Shown: one piece after another, positions 1 through 5,169 of the stretch
Position numbering within the stretch: position 1 is the first letter of the stretch
Layout of the letters: the number at the start of each line of letters is the position of its first letter
DNA from: Bacteroidota bacterium
GTDB taxonomy: Bacteria > Bacteroidota > Bacteroidia > Bacteroidales > JAKIYJ01
Reading direction: 5' to 3'
Assembly (NCBI GenBank): GCA_022708585.1
Contig: JAKIYJ010000073.1
Coordinates: forward strand, 1 to 7,147
Length of the DNA: 7,147 nt
The notes under the pieces: generated by a model
The model's input: the letters and a program-made list of their open reading frames with translations, nothing else
Database searches by the model: none
What the model was told of the DNA's origin: nothing
Translations under genes and position numbers: made by a program

Positions 1-560
1 CTCTGCCTATTACTCTTCTGTCTTTCAAAGCTGTTGTTATTGATAATAAACAGGTTAAACTTATCTGGGAAACAGCTTCCGAAACTAATAATGACTATTT
101 CGTTATAGAAAAAAGTAAAAACGGAATTAACTTTATTACTGTTGGAACAGTTAAAGGCGCAGGTAATAGTATCACTTTATTGAAATATAACCTTATAGAC
201 GACTCTCCGTATCTTGGCGTTTCTTATTATAGATTGAAGCAAGTTGATTATAATGGTGATTATACTTATTCCCAAATTGTAGCCGTTTCCATCGAATACA
301 GTCAACAACCTTCTGTTCTGCTTTATCCTAACCCCGCTTCTCAAAACGGATTTGTTATCTCGATGAATAATTTCGATTGCTCTACTGCTAATGTTGAATT
401 GTATTCAACTACAGGTACTAAAATATTTGAAAGAGTCTATAATATTGATAATATCGATTACATTAATGTAAAATGGGATAATGCTTTGCCAGTAGGCGTA
501 TATTTTGTGAATATTAAATGTAATTCTAACTCTTATACTCAAAAGTTAATCATAAAATAA
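1..560 (+). CDS. T9SS type-A sorting domain protein, C-terminal fragment (5' end outside window)
   Basis: The reading frame is open from position 3 to the TAA at 558-560, giving 185 visible residues; the ATG at 180 is internal, because homologous protein sequence continues upstream of it. The visible part starts with LPITLLSFKA and continues through WETASETNNDYFVIEKS and YYRLKQVDYNG, a fibronectin-III-like module very common just before the sorting signal in Bacteroidota secreted proteins. It ends with a type-A sorting domain: LLYPNPAS, then a beta-rich stretch with VELYSTTGTKIF and GVYFVNIK, and a final QKLIIK. In the family this domain directs export through the type IX secretion system and is removed at the cell surface. 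The functional N-terminal part is not visible, so substrate or activity cannot be stated. The next gene downstream carries the same C-terminal module, so the two are probably tandem paralogues. I see no clear stem-plus-T-run terminator after the stop. Confidence 0.9.
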   Translation, partial: LPITLLSFKAVVIDNKQVKLIWETASETNNDYFVIEKSKNGINFITVGTVKGAGNSITLLKYNLIDDSPYLGVSYYRLKQVDYNGDYTYSQIVAVSIEYSQQPSVLLYPNPASQNGFVISMNNFDCSTANVELYSTTGTKIFERVYNIDNIDYINVKWDNALPVGVYFVNIKCNSNSYTQKLIIK

Positions 561-632
561 ACTCTTTGAAATTTGCTTTCTTTATTTTTTAATCCTGATA
601 TTTGCAGTAACTTTGTTATTGGTTATTGTTTG

Positions 633-767
633 AATTATGAGTCTACTCCGAAAAGTTATTTTATTTTGATAAAATAAATAAATTAATTTCATAGATGAAT
701 TAATTAAAAATATAGATAAATTTAATTGGAATTCAATTTATAGACTTTTCAGAGTAGACTCAATTAT
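633..767. mobile_element. MITE-like element: 18-bp terminal inverted repeats, 6-bp flanking duplication
   Basis: The left end at 639-656 (GAGTCTACTCCGAAAAGT) and right end at 744-761 (ACTTTTCAGAGTAGACTC) are inverted repeats matching at 17 of 18 positions; the single mismatch is C649 against A751. Immediately outside both ends stands the same hexamer, AATTAT (633-638 and 762-767), as expected of a target-site duplication. The 123-bp body has no coding capacity and is almost pure A+T between the ends. It contains a smaller imperfect inverted repeat, AATTAATTTCAT (681-692) against 695-705. Size, ends and duplication fit a non-autonomous miniature inverted-repeat element moved by a transposase encoded elsewhere; I cannot name the parental IS family. 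It lies between two secreted-protein genes, ending 36 nt before the second one, and would also fold as a long hairpin in RNA. Confidence 0.75.
664..732 (+). repeat. Dispersed AT-rich repeat core, copy 1 (inside the MITE-like element)
   Basis: This 69-nt stretch recurs on the opposite strand at 3103-3166. Both copies share TTTTGATAAAATA, then ATTAATTTCATAGAT, then ATTAAAAATATAGATAAA, in the same order. They differ by one 5-nt insertion in this copy and about five substitutions. Low complexity makes chance A/T matches likely, but the long exact runs in a fixed order and the conserved spacing argue for common descent. Confidence 0.7.
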
Positions 768-803
768 TTATTAAAGTGATTTCTTGTTTTCTTTTATCTG
801 AAT

Positions 804-2561
804 ATGATGTGTCCACTGCACATTAGTCTTAATTTGTTTTTAATCGTTTTATTCTGCCTTATTAATGTTAAATCTGTTGCCCAGGGCTTTGTTAATAAAG
901 GTGCTGAAATTTCTATTATGCAGGGCGGAATATTTTCTATTTGTGGTAATAATGCTGATTACATTAATCTTAATGATGGCTCTTACGATGGAAGTATAGA
1001 ACTTTATGGTGATATTGAATTAAAAGGTGATTGGATTAATAACTCTCTTTCAGGAATTTTTAAGGATAATTTGACCGATGGAAATATTATCTTCTCTGGT
1101 AATAAACAAAAAATAACTGGCACTAATTACACTGATTTCGAAAATGTTGTTATTTCTGTTACCGATACTCTAAAACTTGATACCCCCGAGACTTTTGTAC
1201 ATGGTAACTTTATAATTAATAAAGGTACTTTTGATGAAAACCATAATACCATTGTAATTTCAAAAAATTTTGAAAATTATGATGACTTTTTTGCTGATGG
1301 TGGTAAAGTAATTTTTAATGGTAATACTAATCAGAATATTATCTCAGGAAATAATAATTTTTATGAAGTCATTTTTAATAATAATTACACAGGTGATTAT
1401 GATATCGATTTTACTCAAGATATTATTATAGATAAATATGCTGAATATATAAACGGTATAGTATATTCTTCCAATGATTCAAAATTTTATTTTAATGATG
1501 GTGCCTTATCTAATGGCGGAACAAATAATAGTTTTGTTGCAGGCTCTGTTACCAAAATTGGTAAAGATGATTTTATCTTTCCTGTTGGAACTGTTGGAGA
1601 TTCAGGTTTAATATGGGCTCCACTCGCTATTTCTTCTCGCTCATCTTATGATATTTTTACCTGTATGTATTTTGATACAATTGCTCCTCATAATTATGGC
1701 AACTCATATATGAATGCTGGTTTGGATCACGTTAGTGGTATCGAATACTGGAAACTTGATAGAAATGCAGGCTCTTCTTCTCCTTATGTTACTTTGTATT
1801 CTAAAAATAATTTAAGAAGTGGCATTTTATATCCTGTTGATATTGTTGTCGCTAATTATGATACTTCTCTGATGATATGGTCTTCCCTTAATGGTGATTA
1901 TAATGTTTTATCCAATGAAGGCTATATAACTTCTGACCTGCCTTATTCTAATAATTCTATCTTTACTTTCGGTACAAAATATAATTCTAACCCTTTGCCT
2001 GTTACTCTACTCCAATTTAAAGCTCTCTGTAATGAATATTTTATTGATATTTTCTGGACAACGGCTTCTGAAACTAATTCAGATATCTTTATTGTTGAAA
2101 AAAGTTTAAATCTTTATGACTGGAAATTCGTTGCTGAAATTAAATCTGCTGGTAATAGTAATACTAATATTTGCTATGAAATAAAAGATGAATTCGACAA
2201 TAGTAACTCCATTGTTTATTATCGTTTAAAACAACTTGATTACAATGGAATGATTAATGTATTTTCTCCCATTGCTGTTGATTGTAGCAATAATGATGAT
2301 GATAATATTATCGAATTCAATATTTACCCTAACCCTTTTAATGATTACATTAATATTGAATTATCTCAAAATATTGAAGTACCTGTCTTTATTGAATTAT
2401 TTGATATTAATGGTAATAAAATTTTTCAAAAAAATATAATATCACCTTTAAATAAACAAATTAAAATCTCTCTACTCTCTAATATGGCACAAGGTACTTA
2501 TTTGTTAAATATTAGTTATAATGATAAAACCTATTCTGCTAAAATAATTAAAATGCTTTAA
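804..2561 (+). CDS. Secreted T9SS type-A sorting domain protein, full length (585 aa)
   Basis: Residues 1-27 form a signal peptide: a hydrophobic run LNLFLIVLFCLI and a likely cut near SVA|Q. This supports the start at 804; a second ATG follows directly at 807 and cannot be excluded. The mature part begins with GAEISIMQGGIFSICG, a beta-strand-rich pattern typical of Bacteroidota surface proteins. Two related segments follow about 75 residues apart (from G93, IIFSGNKQKITG, and from G167, VIFNGNTNQNIISG), suggesting a repeated beta-helical or beta-sandwich unit. FPVGTVGDSG stands at 259. From residue 398 comes the fibronectin-III-like module (LPVTLLQFKA, TASETNSD, YYRLKQLDYNG), then a type-A sorting domain of about 80 residues starting near IYPNPF (507) and ending AKIIKML. 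The protein is rich in Asn and Asp and has no recognisable catalytic motif, so an adhesin or other surface-structure role is only a guess. Export by Sec and then T9SS follows from the family. It shares its C-terminal module with the gene at 1-560. Confidence 0.92.
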   Translation: MMCPLHISLNLFLIVLFCLINVKSVAQGFVNKGAEISIMQGGIFSICGNNADYINLNDGSYDGSIELYGDIELKGDWINNSLSGIFKDNLTDGNIIFSGNKQKITGTNYTDFENVVISVTDTLKLDTPETFVHGNFIINKGTFDENHNTIVISKNFENYDDFFADGGKVIFNGNTNQNIISGNNNFYEVIFNNNYTGDYDIDFTQDIIIDKYAEYINGIVYSSNDSKFYFNDGALSNGGTNNSFVAGSVTKIGKDDFIFPVGTVGDSGLIWAPLAISSRSSYDIFTCMYFDTIAPHNYGNSYMNAGLDHVSGIEYWKLDRNAGSSSPYVTLYSKNNLRSGILYPVDIVVANYDTSLMIWSSLNGDYNVLSNEGYITSDLPYSNNSIFTFGTKYNSNPLPVTLLQFKALCNEYFIDIFWTTASETNSDIFIVEKSLNLYDWKFVAEIKSAGNSNTNICYEIKDEFDNSNSIVYYRLKQLDYNGMINVFSPIAVDCSNNDDDNIIEFNIYPNPFNDYINIELSQNIEVPVFIELFDINGNKIFQKNIISPLNKQIKISLLSNMAQGTYLLNISYNDKTYSAKIIKML

Positions 2562-2699
2562 AATACGCTGTTTTAGATATATTTGAATTGTTTTTAGTAC
2601 CAATAATGCTGTTTGTAGAACATATTGCTTATTACCGACATATAATCATTGCTTTATTAATTGATAATGATAATGGCTCTATTTTCAAATAATGTTGTT

Positions 2700-2735
2700 A
2701 AAAAACCTCCTCGTCCTTGTTTGTAACGAGGACGA
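2700..2735 (-). terminator. Hairpin with T-run on the minus strand; possible terminator of the GIY-YIG gene or REP-like palindrome
   Basis: Positions 2711-2721 pair with 2725-2735 (TCGTCCTTGTT against AACGAGGACGA): eleven consecutive pairs with one G-T wobble and a 3-nt loop, GC-rich for this genome. Read on the minus strand, the stem is followed by GGAGG and six Ts (2705-2700), about 65 nt after the stop of the GIY-YIG gene. The 5-nt gap between stem and T-run is longer than in a canonical intrinsic terminator. On the plus strand no T-run follows, so it would not be a classical terminator for the cargo gene ending at 2561. A dispersed palindrome of REP type is an equally good reading. Confidence 0.45.
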
Positions 2736-2771
2736 AACTGCCATACAAAGAAAATGATAATAATGTAACAG

Positions 2772-2797
2772 GAAAATTTGAAATTATTTAACTGGGT
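2772..2797 (+). repeat. Left 26-nt direct repeat flanking the GIY-YIG gene
   Basis: This 26-nt sequence, starting GAAAATTTGAAATTATT and ending GGGT, recurs in the same orientation at 3063-3088 with one difference (T2793 against A3084). The match continues slightly leftward as TAAC with a 2-nt indel. It stops at the last base before the stop codon of the GIY-YIG gene (2798-2800). Together with the other copy it encloses that gene almost exactly. Confidence 0.85.
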
Positions 2798-2811
2798 TCA
2801 CCCTGTTAAAT
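2786..2811. repeat. Inverted repeat centred on the stop codon of the GIY-YIG gene
   Basis: ATTTAAC-T-GGG (2786-2796) pairs with CCC-T-GTTAAAT (2801-2811) around the 4-nt loop TTCA, with a single T-T mismatch. The TGA stop of the minus-strand gene lies in the loop region. The right arm also gives the last codons of the protein (LTG). It matches, in inverted orientation, 13 exact bases of the right flanking repeat (TATTTAACAGGGT, 3076-3088). No T-run follows directly, so I do not call it a terminator. Confidence 0.7.
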
Positions 2812-3055
2812 ACGATTTGAGCCTGTTCTTCAAAAACATTTTTCCTAAATATGTCTTCAAATATTTCTCTCGCTTTATCGCATCTTGCTGACTTAAACAT
2901 CCTTCAAAATAAACTAACTCAAATGGTCGCCTCCCCTTTGTTGAATTAACTAACCCTTTTTGATGTTGCTCAAATCGTAATTTCAAATTTTTTGTATAAC
3001 CCGTATAAAACATTCTATCCTTCTTACTACGCAAAATATACACATAGTACCACAT
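2798..3055 (-). CDS. Small GIY-YIG nuclease family protein (85 aa)
   Basis: This is a single-domain GIY-YIG endonuclease-like protein of the short COG2827/UPF0213 type, at the usual length for the group. The two signature strands are Y6-I7 (in WYYVYILRS, the GIY position) and Y17-T18-G19 (FYTGYT, the YIG position). Expected active-site residues follow: R27, H31, the STKGRRP loop at 38-44 and E63 in KREKYLK. All key positions are present, so the protein looks intact. Its cellular role is not established; related domains cut DNA in repair and homing. The start at 3055 places the first strand at the very N-terminus, as usual in this family. It is transcribed against both neighbours, stands alone, and is enclosed by 26-nt direct repeats and 13-nt inverted repeats, suggesting arrival as a small cassette. 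The last residues (LTG) are encoded by the repeat itself. No convincing promoter was seen upstream. Confidence 0.93.
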   Translation of the reverse strand: MWYYVYILRSKKDRMFYTGYTKNLKLRFEQHQKGLVNSTKGRRPFELVYFEGCLSQQDAIKREKYLKTYLGKMFLKNRLKSYLTG

Positions 3056-3062
3056 AATTAAC

Positions 3063-3088
3063 GAAAATTTGAAATTATTTAACAGGGT
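3063..3088 (+). repeat. Right 26-nt direct repeat flanking the GIY-YIG gene
   Basis: This is the second copy of the repeat at 2772-2797 (25 of 26 identical), lying 7 nt outside the start codon of the minus-strand nuclease gene. Its last 13 bases, TATTTAACAGGGT (3076-3088), are also an exact inverted match to 2800-2812 inside the 3' end of that gene. The segment 2800-3088 is therefore bounded by perfect 13-bp inverted repeats. Confidence 0.85.
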
Positions 3089-3102
3089 AAATAGTTAATT
3101 TT

Positions 3103-3166
3103 ATTCTAATTAATTTTATCTATATTTTTAATCAACTTATCTATGAAATTAATTATTTTATCAAAA
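3103..3166 (-). repeat. Dispersed AT-rich repeat core, copy 2 (inverted, without MITE ends)
   Basis: The reverse complement of this segment aligns with 664-732 end to end, with one 5-nt gap and about five mismatches. Weaker similarity runs a little further on both sides: ACTTTTC, the inner part of the MITE end, is present at 3176-3182. The outer GAGTCTACTC portions are missing. It looks like a decayed or truncated relative of the element at 639-761, abutting the right repeat of the GIY-YIG cassette. Confidence 0.65.
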
Positions 3167-3173
3167 AATTTAT

Positions 3174-3208
3174 GCACTTTTCTTTATCTACCATACAAAG
3201 AAAAGTGC
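3174..3208. repeat. Perfect 12-bp inverted repeat (hairpin)
   Basis: GCACTTTTCTTT (3174-3185) and AAAGAAAAGTGC (3197-3208) are exact reverse complements separated by 11 nt. The right arm begins inside the 14-mer CCATACAAAGAAAA (3191-3204), which also occurs at 2741-2754 just after the 2711-2735 hairpin. Arms and spacing suggest a small dispersed palindromic element rather than a terminator, as no T-run follows on the plus strand. Confidence 0.7.
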
Positions 3209-3271
3209 GAAAAGAAAAAATCACCGCTGCGAAATAATATTCTTAAACCTCTCTATTTTCATAACACCAAT

Positions 3272-3334
3272 AACTTTATGAACTTTATGAACTTTATAAA
3301 CTTTACAAACTTTATGAACTTTACAAACTTTATG
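3272..3334 (+). repeat. Tandem repeat, seven copies of a 9-bp unit AACTTTA(T/C)(G/A)
   Basis: Seven consecutive units start at 3272, 3281, 3290, 3299, 3308, 3317 and 3326. Their endings are ATG, ATG, ATA, ACA, ATG, ACA and ATG, so only the last two bases vary. The array is uninterrupted and ends 84 nt before the dnaX start. The unit length is a multiple of three, so the frames through it stay open and give a meaningless Asn-Phe-Met/Ile/Thr peptide. Copy number may vary between strains. Confidence 0.92.
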
Positions 3335-3391
3335 TATTATGCATAATTACAACAATTTTATAGAATAGAGCAAAACAGATTAAAAAAATAT

Positions 3392-3399
3392 TACTTTTG
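3392..3399 (+). promoter_or_regulatory. Possible Bacteroidota -7 promoter element of dnaX
   Basis: TACTTTTG fits the TAnnTTTG -7 consensus used by the primary sigma factor of Bacteroidota and lies 20 nt before the dnaX ATG, which would leave a very short leader. No clear TTG-type -33 element stands at the expected distance upstream, so the call rests on one short motif in AT-rich DNA. Confidence 0.35.
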
Positions 3400-3418
3400 T
3401 TAAAAGATAAAAAGACAA

Positions 3419-5167
3419 ATGGAAAATTTTGTAGTCTCGGCGCGTAAGTACAGACCATCTACATTTGATATGGTGGTGGGACAATCTTCAATAACAACAA
3501 CATTAAAGAATGCAATTAAAAACAATCAGATTGCGCAGGCATTTTTGTTTTGTGGTCCTAGAGGAGTTGGCAAAACAACATGTGCAAGGATACTGGCAAA
3601 GACAATAAATTGTACTAATTTAAGTCCAGAAGTAGAACCCTGTAATGAATGTGAAGCCTGTCTTTCTTTTAATGTTTCAGCATCTTTCAATATTCATGAA
3701 CTTGATGCTGCATCCAATAATAAAGTTGAAGATATAAGAGCTTTGGTTGATCAGGTCAGGATACCTCCTCAGGGAGTGAGATACAAGGTATATATTATTG
3801 ATGAAGTACACATGCTGTCGCAAGCTGCATTCAATGCTTTTTTAAAAACATTGGAAGAACCTCCTTCCTATGCAAAATTTATACTGGCAACTACCGAAAA
3901 ACATAAAATCTTACCTACTATAATTTCAAGATGCCAAGTTTTTGATTTTAAAAGAATAAAAGTAGAAGACATAGCGAAACAACTTTTATATGTTGCAAAG
4001 AATGAATCAATTGATGCAGAAATAGACGCACTGCATATTATAGCTCAAAAGGCTGATGGCTCAATGCGTGATGCCTTATCAATTTTTGACCAGATTGTAA
4101 GTTTCTCGGGGAATAAAATTACATATCAAACTGTTATTAATAATCTTAATATATTAGATTTTGATTATTATTTTAAAATAACAGATTTTATACTTGATGG
4201 CAATGTATCAGGTTCTTTGCTTTTATTTAATGATATAATAGAAAATGGATTCGACGGGCAGTATTTTTTGTCCGGATTAGCACAACATTATAGAAATTTA
4301 TTGATTGCCCAGGATCCTGATACTGCAAAGATTCTTGAAACAGGTGAATCATTAAAAAACAAATACATTGAACAAAGCAGCAGATGTAATTCATCATTTT
4401 TATTAAAATCACTTGAAATATTTTCAAGCTCCGATATAAATTATAAGGAAAGCAACAATAAACGATTGCTTGTAGAACTTGCCCTGACAAGAACTTGTGC
4501 TATAATGAAAAAAGATGATGATTTAACTGGCATCGTTCAACAAAGTGATAAAGATGTTTCCGAAACAACATTACCCAAAACTCAAATACCAGTAACAGAT
4601 ACTCCTATAAAACAAAAAAAAACTGCTAATGTGGAAACTTTGAAAACAACAGAACCCAAAACTAAAAAAAACATTATTAACCCTGAAAACAAATCCTCAT
4701 TAGTATCTAAAATGCCCGTTACCGTGTCAATAAAAGATGAATTTGACAAAAAAACATCTTTTGAAGATAATATGCAACAGGCACAAGAAAATTTGTTGGA
4801 AGAAAATTTTACCAAAGAAGATTTGCAAAAAATATGGAATGAGTACAAGATACAGTTTAAAGAAACTGATCTTAATTTATATACTACTCTTAACAGTAGA
4901 AATCCGGAACTAAAAGATGATTTTGTTATCGAATTTATCGTTGATAATACAATACAACAAAAAACATTAAATAATATATTAAATCAGATGCATACTTTTT
5001 TAAGTGAAAAACTTAAAAATTATAAAATAAAACTCGAAATCAAAGTAACTGAATCAAACACAACAGTTAAACCTTTTACTCCTGATGAAAAGTACAAAAA
5101 TTTTGTAGAAAAAAATCCTTCTCTTGAAAAATTGAGAGATCAGTTGGATTTAAATTTAGATATTTAA
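3419..5167 (+). CDS. dnaX: DNA polymerase III subunit gamma/tau (clamp loader ATPase)
   Basis: This is the ATPase subunit of the clamp loader that opens and loads the beta sliding clamp at primed DNA. The AAA+ part is complete: Walker A GPRGVGKT (46-53), zinc-binding cysteines C65, C75, C78 and C81, Walker B YIIDEVH (D128, E129), sensor 1 in ATTEKHK (157-163), the SRC motif with arginine finger R171, and sensor 2 GSMRD (R217). The collar domain runs to about 360. A Lys/Thr-rich linker (about 370-480) then leads to a C-terminal domain (from about 485: EDLQKIWNEY, TPDEKYKNFVEKNP) of the Bacteroidota type, ending LDLNLDI at residue 582. The start is fixed by the conserved N-terminus FVVSARKYRPSTF, with an A-rich leader and no Shine-Dalgarno sequence. 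The linker carries A9, A8 and A7 tracts that could give a short gamma form. The gene stands alone on its strand and converges with the peptidase gene downstream. Confidence 0.98.
   Translation: MENFVVSARKYRPSTFDMVVGQSSITTTLKNAIKNNQIAQAFLFCGPRGVGKTTCARILAKTINCTNLSPEVEPCNECEACLSFNVSASFNIHELDAASNNKVEDIRALVDQVRIPPQGVRYKVYIIDEVHMLSQAAFNAFLKTLEEPPSYAKFILATTEKHKILPTIISRCQVFDFKRIKVEDIAKQLLYVAKNESIDAEIDALHIIAQKADGSMRDALSIFDQIVSFSGNKITYQTVINNLNILDFDYYFKITDFILDGNVSGSLLLFNDIIENGFDGQYFLSGLAQHYRNLLIAQDPDTAKILETGESLKNKYIEQSSRCNSSFLLKSLEIFSSSDINYKESNNKRLLVELALTRTCAIMKKDDDLTGIVQQSDKDVSETTLPKTQIPVTDTPIKQKKTANVETLKTTEPKTKKNIINPENKSSLVSKMPVTVSIKDEFDKKTSFEDNMQQAQENLLEENFTKEDLQKIWNEYKIQFKETDLNLYTTLNSRNPELKDDFVIEFIVDNTIQQKTLNNILNQMHTFLSEKLKNYKIKLEIKVTESNTTVKPFTPDEKYKNFVEKNPSLEKLRDQLDLNLDI
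4613..4629 (+). promoter_or_regulatory. Candidate slippage site in dnaX: A9 tract followed by out-of-frame stops
   Basis: Nine As (4614-4622) lie in frame as CAA-AAA-AAA-ACT at residues 399-402, in the linker just after the collar domain. One added A, or a -1 ribosomal shift, reads AAC-TGC-TAA and stops at 4627-4629, giving about 403 residues. One lost A gives six codons and then TGA, about 407 residues. Thermus thermophilus makes its gamma subunit by transcriptional slippage on an A9 tract in dnaX, so position and outcome are suggestive. No upstream Shine-Dalgarno-like stimulator or downstream stem is evident, and A-runs are frequent in AT-rich genes. Confidence 0.4.
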
Positions 5168-5169
5168 AA

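Larger units (their letters stand above)
3089..3418. other. Repeat-dense intergenic stretch upstream of dnaX
   Basis: This stretch holds no credible gene. In order it contains the second core repeat, a perfect hairpin (3174-3208), an A-rich segment around 3209-3240, a seven-unit 9-bp tandem repeat (3272-3334) and an A/T-rich leader with a possible -7 box just before dnaX. The open frame at 3143-3346 reads through the hairpin and tandem repeat as an artefact (NFMNFMNFINF). It most likely accumulated from small mobile or slippage-prone elements; a non-coding RNA cannot be excluded. Confidence 0.6.

Noticed and set aside
180..182. ATG at 180 as start of the first gene
   Set aside because: The fibronectin-like module begins upstream (LPITLLSFKA from position 3) in the same frame without a stop, so the true start is outside the window.
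561..637. Terminator after the first cargo gene
   Set aside because: T-rich runs are present (for example near 580-590), but I find no stem of meaningful length before them.
2257..2439. 60-codon frame inside the second cargo gene
   Set aside because: It overlaps the well-supported cargo frame and consists of Leu/Ile-rich translation of AT-rich DNA.
3063..3208. CRISPR array or tRNA in the repeat-rich spacer
   Set aside because: The repeats differ from one another in sequence and spacing, there are no regular unique spacers and no cas genes, and no cloverleaf or T-loop motif (GTTCGA-like) was found.
3143..3346. 67-codon plus-strand open frame between the GIY-YIG gene and dnaX
   Set aside because: It is made of the core repeat, the 12-bp hairpin and the 9-bp tandem repeat; the repeated Asn-Phe-Met/Ile/Thr tail exists only because the unit length is divisible by three. 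No protein-like composition.
4227..4848. Two minus-strand frames (4227-4490 and 4582-4848) opposite dnaX
   Set aside because: They are antisense shadows of a conserved AAA+ gene, with no family resemblance.
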